Below the pieces are notes generated by a model, which saw nothing but the letters and a program-made list of their open reading frames with translations, was not told where the DNA came from and did not search any database. The position numbers and the translations under genes were made by a program. Below are positions 1 through 12,835 of a DNA stretch of 64,000 nucleotides, one piece after another. This stretch comes from Haliclystus octoradiatus (lineage: Eukaryota; Cnidaria; Staurozoa; Stauromedusae; Haliclystidae), in assembly GCA_916610825.1 (NCBI GenBank), contig OU744454.1:1141001-1205000 (forward strand). Direction: 5' to 3'. Position 1 is the stretch's first letter; each line of letters opens with the position of its first letter.

Positions 1-135
1 AAGCGACCAATCAAATCATGCCTTTGGTGATGAAAAACGACAGATTTCCTGTGGAATGACCCACCTAAAATATTGCGTTATGATGATGATTTAAAATGAG
101 GAAATCACAAATTGTGCTTTGTTTTTGTCATCTAG

Positions 136-2953
136 CTGAAAGGGATGAAATCAAAAGATTTATGTTGACAGATCATATGACCTGTAATCAATTAGCGCAG
201 CTTGCTATTTGGCTTTCTTCTGCAATAAAAAAGCAAGATGTTTTGGCCCAGGTATATTTTGAACTAATATGTTTTTTTAGATTCTAGAAATTAAGAGACA
301 TATTCTATTCTAAAAACTGTGGATTTTTATTTTGTTTTCAGTGCCTCGAACTGTATCAAAAGATTTCTTATGGCACAAAGACGAAATTCAAATTAGGGTG
401 CCCACAGGAGTTTGTTACATTACTGCTGGCTAACTTGTAAGTAACAGGGCCTGAAGCTGTTGAAATACTTTCTTTAACTTTTATTATACATGTTTGGCTG
501 TTTGCGCATTTTTGGGCTACGATCTAGGTTTGTTGTAAGTTTCTTTTAAATGAGGATTTCTTATGAAATTATCAATTACAAATAAATGATTAATTGTGAT
601 GTAAAATAGCTAGCCTAAACAGCTTGATTGGTCAAAGTTTGAAACTGATCTGATAAGAAATGACAGAGATCTTGATGCTTTAATATGTTCATTCTGCCGC
701 ATGTTCATTCAATCAATTTTTTAATTATTTTTATCTCCGTTTTTTTTATAATTGAGGTATTTGATTTTATAAATGCAATATTTAACTTAATAATAATTGT
801 TTTATAACATTCTATTTACACTGACGTTGCTGTGACGTTAGTTAAGCAAAAAGCTGCTAATCACTCACCACGTGGTGGGCTCATGTCTGCGGAGTCCAAC
901 AAAGGGGGGATAAGGGCAAATTCAGAAGAAAATTGATACTTTTCTGTGACTCTCTTTGCGCCGCTCATGTTAATAGAACGCTAGCCTATATCACAGCCCT
1001 CTCTCAAAACTCACCTGTTGTAATCACGTCGCGTAATTGATTATCTACAGGGTTAGTTCAGTTAATGGAATTGGTCATTATAGACAGGTGACTGTATAGC
1101 AGATTTTTGTCTTGTGTACGTCTTTTATACATCGTTAATCTCAATCTGACACCTAGCCGTTATTACAAAATTTATAAACACACATGGGGTCTTCCATTGC
1201 TAAATTATTGAGACTGCAATGTGATTGCATTGATTGCCTTCTTTTATGATTCAGGAACCCTAAGGGAGAAGGTAAATTAGTGTTACCAAGCCTTGGCGTG
1301 CTTACAAATGTATGCAGGAATGATGAGAAGATTCAACAATCAATCAAGTCACAAGTAAGGGTGGTTGTTAAATGATCAGAATAAATCATTGTAACATCGT
1401 TAACCATTCATTTTTCAATCCATCTGATCTGTTACGCCATGTATCAACACACAAAACAATTGATCTCTTGCAATCCGTACTTGACATTACAAATAAGAAT
1501 CTTCAAATTGGTCAGGAATCAGGCTGTCACAAAGTGCGGGATCCTGGGATCCTGGTTCCCGGAAGGCCAGCACAAATTAGAAGGTTTTGAATTATTTTCT
1601 TTTGTGTTTTTTTAATTAAAATTATAATTTTTGAATTTTATGTCACATGCTTCAAAGTAAGTCAATATTTATTAACATTTCTTTATATTTACAAAACATT
1701 TTAAATTTTATCTAGAATGTTTTCAATTTCACAACATGGTTCCTGGAAGATTTAAACTTTTGTGACACCCTGTCAGGAATTTTTAGAAACATTCAAAGTA
1801 TATATCCTGGATATTGGATGATTACATCAAGAAAAATGTTCTATTCGCTCATGTTGTAAATATTTCTGTTATATTAATATTTTCTTCTAGGCAAATATCA
1901 AACGTATCTACAGGACGCTTATCTCGTTGTTATCAAATAATAGTAATCTAACAGTCATGTTGTCTTTGGCGATTCTTTCAAGTCTCACGCTTCATGATAT
2001 TCTTGGTGAAAAGGTAGGTCTGATAACTGATTTAATATTATTGGGGACATTATAAGAACATATTAACAAAATTACTCAGATGGCAGAGTAGTCATACTTT
2101 ATATCTCTGCAATTCTGCAAACTGTCGATCTACTGTAGCATCACATTTATTAAGTTGTTGACATAGTGACCACAAATACTACTCACGTCATTGATTTGTA
2201 TAACTCTCTTTCATTGTTGATCAACCATAAAATGTAAAATCCCTCCTAAAAAGGCATGCGTCCATCACACAACAAAAAAAACACAGAGGAACTTGTAACA
2301 ATTGATTTAGATAGGTAAATGTTCTTGTTGTCTAAATTATCAAAGTTGCATTCTGTAATACCTCTGGGCAAGTCGACCTCTTTTGCTAAAATGCGTATAA
2401 GTTGAGCTTTAAGCGACATAAGTTATGATATTTACTACCCTAGTCTAATGTAACAGTCCTATCAGGTTCTATAGGTGAATTTGCCCTGTACATGTTTGTT
2501 GCATGCATAATTTATCCCTTTCATTTTTTTAATGTTTGAAGAACGACATGTAATAATATAATATTACATTTACAGCCATTCATGACTGAAAGTCACCTCT
2601 TAGGACAAGTGCCTGTTTATTGGGGGACATTAACACATTTACATACAAATTATGCTACAAACAATTAACAATTAACATGTGTGCACTGACGAGGAATCGA
2701 ACCCCGGCCTCCTGCACATAGTGCGGACACTCTGCCACTGTGCTACATATGATTGGTCTGTTTGTGTAATTTATTGTTTTATTTCATGTTGTAGCTTTTT
2801 AATGGAAAGAACATTCACCAAACCTTCCAATTAATTTTCAATGTGATTCTAAATGAGGCTGAGATTCAAAGCACGAAACATGCGGTTGATCTTTTTATTG
2901 ACATTCTGAAAAGTGAAAAGATCAGAACATTTCTTACCAAGTAAGCATATCTG

Positions 2954-2990
<37 letters not shown>

Positions 2991-5900
2991 ATTCTGTTGC
3001 ACTAAAAAAGTGTATGCAACAGCAAGGTGTGCAGGGTGTATAACAAGTAGGTTATTATATATTGTAATTTCAGCGTCTCGGAAGTGGTAATCTTGGAATC
3101 CTGGACTCCGAAAGGCTAGATCAAATTCAGAAGAGAATTGATATTTCAAATATGATTTATAGGTCGATTTGAATTTGACATTCTTCTGCAATCGACCTTC
3201 TTCTAATTAATACATTGACACATATTTGCAATTGGCATCCTTGCAATCTACTTGACAATTTCTGAAAATCTTCTATTGAATCAACACTGTAGATAAAGAC
3301 CACCTGTAGATAAAGACCACCTGTAAATAAAGACCACATTGTTCACCTTCACTGTATTTTCTATTTGTAGCTATTCAGAATCAACAGCCTACGCAGATGC
3401 ATTATTTTCGCAAGTGTTCAAAAGTCAGTGTGCGGCACAATGCAAGGTTTGTTTCAACATTCATACATACCGAAATGTATTTATCAGGTGCGGCCTTGGT
3501 GTAGTGGCTAGGGTGTTGGACCACGGCCCGCAGGTTCTCGGGTTCAATCCCTGTCTGAAGCACTATAGATTGGCGTCAGGAAGGGCATCCGGCTATTAAA
3601 CGCACACAAGCTTCAAAATAGTAACAAATTAACCAACCACCCTGGTTAAAAAAAGCTGTAAGCTTACCCAGTTTGTGGAAAAATGATAAATCCCCAAAAA
3701 AAAAAAAAAAAAAAGTATGCTAACAATTGTGCTAAATTTGCAGTAGGTCTAAACAGAAAATTGAGATAAAAAGGTTTTGGATATGTTTTGTAAAGAATCA
3801 AGTACAATCAGCGATGAAGTAGGCCTACAAATATGTTATCAATTCAACTGAACCTGACTTAAATGCATGAATAAAATGTGATACTAAAAATAAATAATAA
3901 TGGCCTATCTATTCAAAAATCATTCCAAATGTCGTTTTTAGGAAAATTGGACTGTAGGCACTTCTTAAAACGTGACATTTTCAGTCAATCGTGTATCTGA
4001 TTGAGGCTGTTTATATAAAATGGATAACATTAAATGAAACATAACAAAATACGGACACATCACCCCAAATTTACAGTACTTCATATTTTGGAAGTGGCCT
4101 ACAAAAGTGGCCTGCATATATTACATGAAGAAGTACTCCACCAGAGATGACCAGGAATGAACTTTACAGCGTTTTTTATTATTTATTTCTCTCTGATGCA
4201 GTGCATAATGAGATTTCTGCTGATCGACTTACAGAAATGATCAATAAAGAGCTGTTTCGTATCGGCCATATTGAATTGGTGTTCCTTAACAATTCATTTT
4301 AGGGTTGTGGTCTTTTCAAAATACAGTACCAGGGTTATCAATCTTTTCTTCAAATAAATCTTGAGGGAGTCATTGGACAATTTTGAAAAGGCTCTATGTA
4401 GATATTGCAGTATATTTTTAATATTAGGAAGGAATATCAGATGCAATCAACAGACGACTTTCAAAGCATGAGCCTCTACCCTCTGGGCATACTTGAAACA
4501 GCGACCTTGGCCAATTTTATGGTTTAAGTTTCAAGTTATATGTCCGCATTTGAAGAAGTAACAATTTATGATAACTCCAACTACCGTATAACAATAATTA
4601 AACTTAGGTTGCTATGTAACACTCAATAGGCTCAAGAAAATCTCGCTGCGGCGGCTCGTGATTTTCATAGGCCTTCCTTGTGCCTCATGACGCATATATT
4701 TGATGCAACACTTGTGTCTATATAACCCATATTGCACGGAAAGTGTTTAATATTTGTATAATATGACACTGTTCTGTTTTATTCTCAAAATAGATCCTTG
4801 AACTCATCACCCATTTCTGCTCACTGCCGCAACTTAGACAAAGTATATCGTTGAATTCTAAATCTATTGGACCGTCCCAATCACCAACTGTTTTGTGTCA
4901 ATTGTGTACATTTATCTGTTTGAATGAAGTTAATACAAATGAAACAATCCAAGTAGCTATTTATGCCATTGATTGTCTTAATCAAATATTCAAGGTATGA
5001 AACTATTGTATGGTCTGTATTTCAATTTGATTCAATTAGAAGGAAAGGTTAATTAGAGATTGCTTGAAATACATAATCTAGTAATGCATACAGAGTATTC
5101 AAATCTGCTGAGTGGGTCACTCTATTGAATTAAATCTGTAGGCCTATTGAAATGTCACTTACAAGTTATAGACTCTGATACGATATTGAACAGGTTAGAG
5201 AGCTATCTAGCATTCTACCATCTAAGAGAGCGGTACATAGTGAGGGACAAGAACAGTGTTAAAAAATCAGAAGGCTAGTGTTTTTCAATTGTGACTCACA
5301 GCACGTTGAGTGTTAATAGAATGTGATACATCCCCTATTACTAAGCTCTCCATATTACAGATATGAAATTACATACCCTCAATTATCTAAACAATCTAAT
5401 TTAAATTGAATTATTTCTGATTTGGATGTGTTTGAATCTGTGTTCGATATAAATTCGACTCACAGCGTTACAACAGGACCTAACCGCTAGTCCGCTATGG
5501 CCCAAACTTATTAAGTTTAGCTTTATCCAAAAGGGCTCTTAACCAATCGCAGTTTAGGAAAACATTTGACAGTTTTATAATAACCAATATCTTTTATCAA
5601 AATTATAGAAACTATTTTGTAATCAATTCTTTATGAAACGTAATTTTCGAATTCAAAGAAAAGATTAATGCAAATTTAAATTGGCAATTTTGACTTTCAC
5701 TTGAAGCGTTGTCCATATAGTCAATATTATATTGTCTATTTCCAGGAGCTTATTTTGAATCATGTTGACATCTATACCGAGAATGGTACACGTCAGATCA
5801 TCCAACATGCTGCGAAGGCATGTTTCGCATTTACGCAATCCAATTTAGATTTCTTTGACCGAAATCAGCTGATGCTTAGCAAACAGTTACTTAAATTGTT

Positions 5901-8900
5901 ATTGGATATCCTTTTCTAGCTCTTTCCAGAAGTTTTGAGATCTTATATATGCTGCATGATTTTCTTTGATGAAGATAGGCTACGTTGCTGGACTGTATAA
6001 CAGTATGTATAATAATTTGAGTTACCAGCCGCAAGAGAACTGCTTTAAATTGAATTCTTCGTATTGTACCTTGCCTCTATTCTACGAAATACTGTCTTAA
6101 CCTTATAAAAGGTCAGCTAACAAAAGGGTAGAACATTTCAACATTTTCTTATGATTTCTCTTGGTGAAGTCTTGCCCATAAATCATAAAAATGTCAATGT
6201 TCTAGCCTTCCGGAATGTAAAGTGTCCCTGATCCTGGCTATATGCCTAGGCCTAATGCATTTATTCAACTATGGGCTATTATCCAGGGCCTGTTTGTAAA
6301 GGATAGGAGAATTCAGAAGCAAACGGAAAGATGCTGGATAGTGGATATGTAGCAAAAATCAATAGAAAAATAACATTTCAAAGTTACATTTTTATGTCAT
6401 TAAAATTACTCAAACATGTATCTACAAAGTTGAGGATTGTGGAAAGTAAAACATTTTGTCTTACCATGACTCTAGTATAGGTTTATCATGATTAAAGTAT
6501 CTTCTCAGATGATACTATTTTACATTTTCGTTTGGATAGCTTATAGTTTAAATACCTTAATATTTATTTACATTTATCAAAAGATGGTCATTGCCTTCAA
6601 GCAATCAACAAAGCCATCAATGTAGATCAGTTCTTAAATCATTTGATGTCCGTTTATCAACAATTTACTTTTAATACAAACATGGTCATGACAGAAACAA
6701 CATCAACAAAGTAAGTCACCCATCTACTCCCTTTTGAAAAACTCTTCAGAAGTTCAAGAACAGTTCATAAAGGAGTCAATGAAAATTGGATGTTTAGCAT
6801 TCATGAACTCGGGGGCTGTCACTTGAATTTAGTTCATGAACATAAAATATTTTATCTTACGTTTTCATGAACCTTTTACGAACAAATACTAAAAAAATAA
6901 TAATAATAATAATAATGAACAATTCCATGTTGATGATAGTAGGCCTATATCCCCTTGGCTAGTAATCTCAATAGTCCGGCCATAAAACAAAGGATAAGCA
7001 GTGGAAATTTACGTTTGGGTCAGATAAGCGTGAAATATACAGTTAACTACCCGTAAAGTAATCTATCTGAAAATGAATTGTTAATTTCTGAAATTCATAT
7101 GGAAAAGATGCAGTTCAATTCATGACAAGAGCGCTATTGTCTTGGATGCAGTAACGGCATGATCTGGTCATAGGATGCACACCTTTCAAATGCTGACAGC
7201 CAGCCAACGTCATGCTGTAGATTTCTACAATAAGATATTCTGATTTAAAACATGTTGGTTTATTTTAATAGTGACCGTCAAGTTGAACTGGCATCTATAT
7301 CGCTGTTGGCCATAAAATTGTTGACTCTACAGATTGAAGAGAATTCAATGATCGAGGTAATTTATCATAACTTTTGTATAGTCCACGAAGATCAAATGTG
7401 ATGGACTCTGTTTTAAATTAATTGATTATTGGAGAGGTATTAGTTTTTACTAAGGAAAAATGATAAGAATAAGCACATCATAGATAAGGTAGTTTTCTAC
7501 ATATAAGGCATTTCAGAAATGGCTGATGTAATAACGTAATAAAAAAGTATTTGTATGTCCAAAACATCAATTTGAGTGCTCAATGCCGAAATCAGAGCAA
7601 TTTTAATAGTGAATCAAAAATCACGAGTTTACTCTGAGACACTCTCTAGACAGTTTATTGAATAAAAAACCTATTAAAAAAATATATATAATTATTAAAT
7701 ATAACATAGGCCCGACACGATCACGATTGCGTGAAGTTGGTTCGATTATTTCCAGAATTTTATAATAGTAAATAATGTTTGTAAAATATCTTCCAATTTC
7801 ACATCCTTGTTGTTTCACTGTTTCTTTTTTGATTTCCCTTGAAGGATAAACTGACTGAACTTTTCAAAGACAATCGTTTCAATACAATCTTATCAATCAT
7901 GTTACTAAGTCAAGAGTCTTATCTTGTCAACTATGCAATTGATTTGACGGTGAACTGCGTTGGCAATGGTATCATACTATCACACAGGTATGATACAGTC
8001 AAACCTGTTATAATTGTCACCTCTATATAGCGGCCACCTGTCTATAGTGGTCAGTCTTGATATATCTAAAATAGTATTTTCTATTGAATCAACCCTGTAT
8101 ATAAAGGCCACCTGTGTATAATGGTCAATTTATCTACCTCTTGTAGTTGGCTGCTATATACAGGTTTCACTGTAATAATATATCAGCATTACATAACAGA
8201 TAAACCCTGTGAAAATAACTGGCTAGATGTGCTTAAGCATGAACTGCCAAATGGTGTAATCTCATGACGTTAAACTCTGGAGTACAAAGATAGTTGTCCA
8301 ATTCCCTGCTTGATCCAAATTATTTTTATTCCTTTTCCACAACCATTATGGGTTATTAATAGTTACTTGGCTATAGACTGAGAAACAATTGTTTGATGTT
8401 ATTGTTCTCGTAGCAGTATGTTGCTGGAGGTTTGGCCAACATATTAGAATCATGTTTTAATATGATTGTGGGTTGAACGAGGGCCACGATCATCGTTTTA
8501 TGTTGTGAATTATATTTTCTACCAGTTTCTTTATCAGACCTTTATTTATGGTGTTCTTTGTGTAGTGAAAGAGGGACGTCACATTCTTAAAATGTGATTA
8601 CTACTATGACCATTGTTTGATAACAACCACCTTTAAGATTTACAGTATGAGATCAATTCATCACTTTATGTGTCCTTTACATGCTACAGGGCTGGCTCAA
8701 TAGAATAATGATTTTCATATATTACTGAAGTTGCCAAGATGACCATTAAATCAGATGTAACTGTGATTGAATATTCTAGAAAGTATACCGTGGATGATTA
8801 ACTAGGCCCTACACTTTTTGGGTTGCTCTTTTTTGTCACAAACTGGATAAGCCTTTTCATTGGTTGGTTAGTAACTTTTGAAGCGTGTGCGTGTGTGAGT

Positions 8901-11900
8901 TTAATAGCTTGTGCCTTTCCTGGCGCCAACCAATAATGGTTCTGCCATTGATTGACCCTGCGGGCCTAGGTTCAGCGTCCTAACCACTAAACTAAGGTCC
9001 TACTCTATTCTGTCTGTGTTATAGTTTGGCTGAGGCTGTTGTGGACATCAATTCCAAAAGACAAGAAGACATCGAGCGAATGACTGATCAAAATTCATCA
9101 TCTCCTCTTTTGAAAAGTGTTGATTTCCCTATGGCACTTGCATCATCATCGCGTATTTTATCAAGTTCAACAATAATGAATAAAGAAAACCAAACTGTCT
9201 CAAGTCTAACAGATAAATTCAAAAGTGGCCTAGAGGTAATACAGTCAAACCTGTTATAACGGTCACCTGTATACAATGGCCACCATTGCAATGTGTAAAA
9301 TAGTATTTTTTATTTAATCGTCGTAAAAATCAACCCAGGTAGATTTTGCATGGTGCTCAAAATCACACTTGTAATTTTTTTATCTGTGATTCAAGCTTTT
9401 AATATCGAGGCCTATCTGCCATGAAATATGTTGAAGTTTATATTCAGGGTCACAGCTGTGATCAATAAGGAAAACTTAACATCATTGCTCTAGGCGAAAA
9501 GAGCCACTCTCTAGAAATAGAGGAACGGTACATGTGCCTTTAGTAGGGCAATACCGTCTCAATAACTAACCCTGATGGAACAAGTTAACTGAATACTTGT
9601 TTACTGTATAATTGTAGCCTTTATTTGACTTTTGAAGGCTGTATGTAAACGATATTTCATATAGCGTGAAGTGTCCTTTATTTAGGCTACCAGTCAAAAT
9701 AACAAAATGTCTCACATCACAAATACAGTCTACCTGTATATAACGGTCATTTCTCTACATCTCATAGCTGGCTGTTATATACAGGGTTCATTGTTTCACT
9801 GTAATCATCCGCTGCAAGACCAGAATGATAATTTTTGTGCCTTAACTTTAGCCTCATTGTTATTTGTTCTAGTTGAAAGATTCAAAATTATCAGATGTCA
9901 TCATGATCTACGAACAGCGGTTAGACTCGTTACAGGTAAGACTCCAAATAAATTGTGAGCTTAATTTGAGCTTATGATTACTGTTGCCACGTAAAATCAT
10001 CTGTGATGAAATATTGTGATTTCAAAAGTATAAATCAATTATTGACTATACAATATAAGTGAATTTGTTGAGTTTCATAAATGTAATTATTTTCATTTTT
10101 TCGTGTGCTAGATTTTTATTTTCATTATTACATCATCCTTCATATAGTTATTTTTTTCTGAAATTATATTTGCAAATTATATAGAGTCAACCGTTTGACA
10201 AACAAGAAAAGTTGTTCACTGGTTGATTGATCTGGGCCATAATTAAATATAAGATTTGTATCTATTTTTATGATTCAATCCACTCTATCGGTGTCCAAAC
10301 TTTGCTAGAATCATGCTGAGCTGAGCCTGTAACCAGTACACATGTTTGTACCTGGTAGGCTATAAAGGGTTCACAACTTCACATAATCGCAAAAGTAATC
10401 TAATTTCACTTGATTAATCCTCTAAGGAACGCCTGTCTGTCTATATACCGTATGTTATCTGGACTTAAACTCCAGTCTTCAAAGGGTCTTTCCTATCTTG
10501 ACGGTATTCTGATATGTCTTGTTAGTTGTAGTTAAGCATGATAATCATAGATTTGTTGATAATAAATTGATGATTTGAGGATATCAATTATGATAAGATG
10601 GTGGAAACTAACAGACGCCTATAGTGCGCCTACCTGTCATTTTTCGATTCCAAATAAAATTAACAAACAAAGAAATTTTACGCATGAATTCTAGATACTG
10701 CATTTATTATCAAGATAATATAATTGGAACTAAAATAATGCAACTCGAAACTGCGAAAGGTCAAAAATGTATCTTACCTTTACGAAAATGGACTAAATAT
10801 ATTCAACTTCGCCAGGTAGTAAAAAACATTATTGTAGAAATAATTATTTGACAAACCCAATATAAAGCATTTAACATTCATGTTTTTTAACCAAATATTT
10901 CCTATAAATCGTCAATTAAATTGCTATAGGTTGGGGTTCAAGAAACGATAAATGAGGGCTCGATTGTTACTATTTTTAACTTGGATTTTGAAGCTCTCCA
11001 AGCAGTCTCCAAGTTAAAAATAGTAACAATCAATTATATTATCTTAGTACTATCATGACATGTCTCTAATTCAGTATATACGTTTATATTTTAATATTAT
11101 TTTTTTGTTTTAGAAAGAGCATCGAACGTTGCTAGACAACAAAAATCAATCTCTTGCTCAGACTGAACGATTGAATGCTCAATATCGCTACAGGCAAACT
11201 CAATCTGATGCAGAGGTCAGTTTAAATTTTTTTTTATCCTGCATCTATATTAACGTTGTGGTTACGATTTGTTAAAGGGGTAACATTGACCGACAGTCGC
11301 TACGAGCTTAATTCAATGGTCAACGTCAGTCATGGCTTCGGCATGATTTCAGGCACACAGAAACAATACGAACGACAAACACACACGTGACTCTTTAAGC
11401 GCGTAGAGCCTACCGGTTATTGTCGCCCCTTTAACTGCTGTGACATCATAAGTGGCATTATTTTTTTCAGGTTGTGTTTAACTATTATGGCCTTAATTGA
11501 GACTGCGATACTCGCGCTGTCTTGTCTTAGGTGTGGACCTTGTAAAATAGTTGATGAAAGATTATATTCTATATCATAAAATTTCTGGAGAAAGTTTTGA
11601 ATCTAATGATTTCGGAAGAGAAAAACCTTTATCGGACCCTGATTGGAAGTAAGAATAAATAATTAAATATGCAATCGGTCTTTCAAATGATGAACAATCC
11701 AATCTACGAAGAAAATAATATAATGTGTTTTGATTTTCTTTGATTTCGACTGATTTTGACGAGAGGGTTGAGTCGATTTAATTTCTCTCCTTCGTTGCCC
11801 TCATCACTTGTGATCAGAGTCTGACAAAAGTTTAGCCTCCTTCTGGAATCCTAGAACGTTTCATCATTTTCTTCAGAATTTTTGTCGAGGTTTGACCAAC

Positions 11901-12835
11901 AAATCATTAAAAATATCCATTTTCTTCTGAATTTGCTCTAGCCTTCCGGTTCCGGGATATAGGATCCCAGGATCCCCATTTTTTTCGTACCCTGCTTGTG
12001 ATTATTGTCTGCTGAGATGAGGCATGGATGAGATGAGGATTGTTTCTTTTTCAGAGCCATAAATTACGTTCTCTTCTTTTGGATGCAGAAAAACAAAGTG
12101 AAAAACAAACGGAACACGTGAGTTTATCAGAGACACGTCAAATAATCATTTACATTTATAAGCATTTAACCGGTTGACTGATTACACAAAATCAATCCTG
12201 ATTAAAAATGCTTCTTTATTTAATTCAATACTATTCAACAAAGTTGATCCTTTAAGCTCGGCTAATATTTCACTCTTGGAAATATTACATTTTATTTTAT
12301 TTGCAAACCCGATGGTATACAATACACCAGATAAGTCACAATATATCCAGGTGTTATTACATGGTTTCCTATAGTATAAAATAAAATGTTTTCAGAAAAG
12401 TTAGATAAATCAAATTTATTCGTACGGATTTCTAAGAATGATAAACTTGAAAATGTAGAATGTAGTGTAATGATATGTGTTATACGATGCAATGTTTTAT
12501 ATAACTGTTATATATATACGGAAACCGACATGTGCATATACACAAGGGCTTTACTTCTATAAGGGACACCCCGTTTTCAGGGTTACGGTTTGTAAAATTG
12601 CACTGAAATTGTACTGAATTCCTGGGGGCATGCATGATCTGATTATATGTATGTATCTGGTTTTATTTAGATATCTGTTCTCGAAAGTAATTGTCGTAAT
12701 CACGAACTAGATTGTGAAGATTTGCGTAAAAAATTGAAAGATGCCCGCACAGAATTAGACAAACATTCACAAATCGCTGCAATGATTCATAATTTGAGTG
12801 CTGGAAATGTCCCTTCAAATTCATCATACAAGTAG
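136..12835 (+). CDS. CIP2A: CIP2A orthologue (cancerous inhibitor of PP2A), 5' end outside window
   Basis: Sixteen exons join in frame: 136-251, 342-436, 1255-1354, 1891-2013, 2795-2940, 3371-3446, 4794-4994, 5746-5905, 6572-6710, 7272-7356, 7845-7987, 9025-9235, 9873-9935, 11114-11215, 12055-12117, 12671-12835. They encode about 661 residues. Recognition rests on stretches matching vertebrate CIP2A by recall: LFNGKNIHQTFQLIFNVIL, the RTLISLL/LAILSSLTL region, and the end DKHSQIAAMIHNLSAG, which is the typical CIP2A C-terminus. The family has an N-terminal armadillo-like helical domain that dimerises and binds the PP2A B56 subunit, followed by a coiled coil. It restrains PP2A and, in vertebrates, works with TOPBP1 on broken mitotic chromosomes. 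The first exon here begins with two bases of a codon, so roughly the first 70-80 residues lie upstream. The estimated total is about 735 residues against about 905 in human; most of the deficit is in the coiled coil. Confidence 0.92.
2683..2760 (-). repeat. tRNA-like segment (SINE head or tRNA relic)
   Basis: On the minus strand: TGTAGCACAGTGGCAGAG...GGCCGGGGTTCGATTCC with a B box, but acceptor stems do not pair well. Probably a SINE-related tRNA relic. Confidence 0.5.
2957..2987. repeat. (TA)n microsatellite
   Basis: About 15 TA units directly after the exon ending at 2940. Confidence 0.95.
3487..3714 (+). mobile_element. tRNA-derived SINE with poly-A tail
   Basis: A box-like TGGTGTAGTGGCTAGGG and B box GGTTCAATCCC, then a body with GGCGTCAGGAAGGGCATCCGG and a run of A at about 3697-3714. 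Lies in the CIP2A intron 3447-4793. Confidence 0.85.
4618..4755 (+). repeat. MITE-like repeat, copy 1
   Basis: Contains AGGCCTTCCTTGTGCCTCAT, GACGCATATATTTGATGCAA and CACTTGTGTCTATATAACCC. The same blocks occur inverted at 30855-30975. Confidence 0.75.
5906..6571 (+). other. U12-type (AT-AC) intron of CIP2A
   Basis: Between exons 5746-5905 and 6572-6710 no GT-AG pair keeps the reading frame. An intron starting ATATCCTTTT at 5906 matches the minor-spliceosome 5' splice site consensus. It ends in AC at 6570-6571, and CCTTAA at 6555-6560 lies 11-12 bases upstream, as expected for the U12 branch site (consensus UCCUUAAC). Removing it gives TTA TTG G|AT TTA TCA AAA GAT, that is LLDLSKDGHCLQAINK, which aligns with the human LLTLCGDDTLKMHIAK region. 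Reading through instead meets a stop at 5917-5919. Whether human CIP2A has a U12 intron at this site was not checked. Confidence 0.85.
7998..8176. repeat. Palindromic MITE-like repeat ('acctgtatataa' family)
   Basis: Begins ACAGTCAAACCTGTTATAA and ends near TATATACAGGTTTCACTGTA, giving inverted ends. Related pieces occur at 3290-3335, 9236-9340, 9726-9800, 25688-25760, 40795-41175, 55380-55680, 59195-59345, 60085-60220, 61460-61610 and 62350-62490. Confidence 0.75.
8808..9003 (-). mobile_element. Second copy of the same SINE, minus strand
   Basis: The reverse complement shows ACCTTAGTTTAGTGGTTAGG, then GGCGCCAGGAAAGGCAC, CACACGCTTCAAAAGTTAC and AACCAACCAATG, in the same order as the 3487-3714 copy. 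Its head ends only about 20 bases before the exon at 9025. Confidence 0.75.
10962..11031. repeat. Perfect 24-bp inverted repeat (hairpin) in CIP2A intron
   Basis: Arms 10962-10985 and 11008-11031 are exact reverse complements; loop 10986-11007 (22 bases). Confidence 0.9.
11114..12835 (+). CDS. CIP2A: CIP2A C-terminal coiled-coil exons and stop codon
   Basis: Three phase-0 exons (11114-11215, 12055-12117, 12671-12835) encode about 109 residues rich in Gln, Glu, Lys and Leu with heptad-like spacing, such as LRSLLLDAEKQSEKQTEH and LRKKLKDARTELDKH. The reading frame ends with AAG TAG at 12833-12835. In vertebrates the equivalent coiled coil is about 250 residues. I found no further open phase-0 exon in the introns 9936-11113, 11216-12054 or 12118-12670. 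AATAAA-type sequences occur downstream near 13601 and 13755, so the 3' UTR end is not fixed. Confidence 0.8.
11273..11443. mobile_element. TTAA-flanked MITE, copy in CIP2A intron
   Basis: Starts TTAAAGGGGTAACATTGACC and ends with an inverted match (GACAATAACCGG...TAC reversed) up to CCCCTTTAA. TTAA at both ends resembles piggyBac-type targets. Confidence 0.7.

Noticed and set aside
3371-3599. An 86-codon open frame as an independent gene
   Set aside because: It is a CIP2A exon (3371-3446) running into intron and then a SINE.
9026-9259. 77-codon frame as a complete small gene
   Set aside because: It is the CIP2A exon 9025-9235 continuing into intron.
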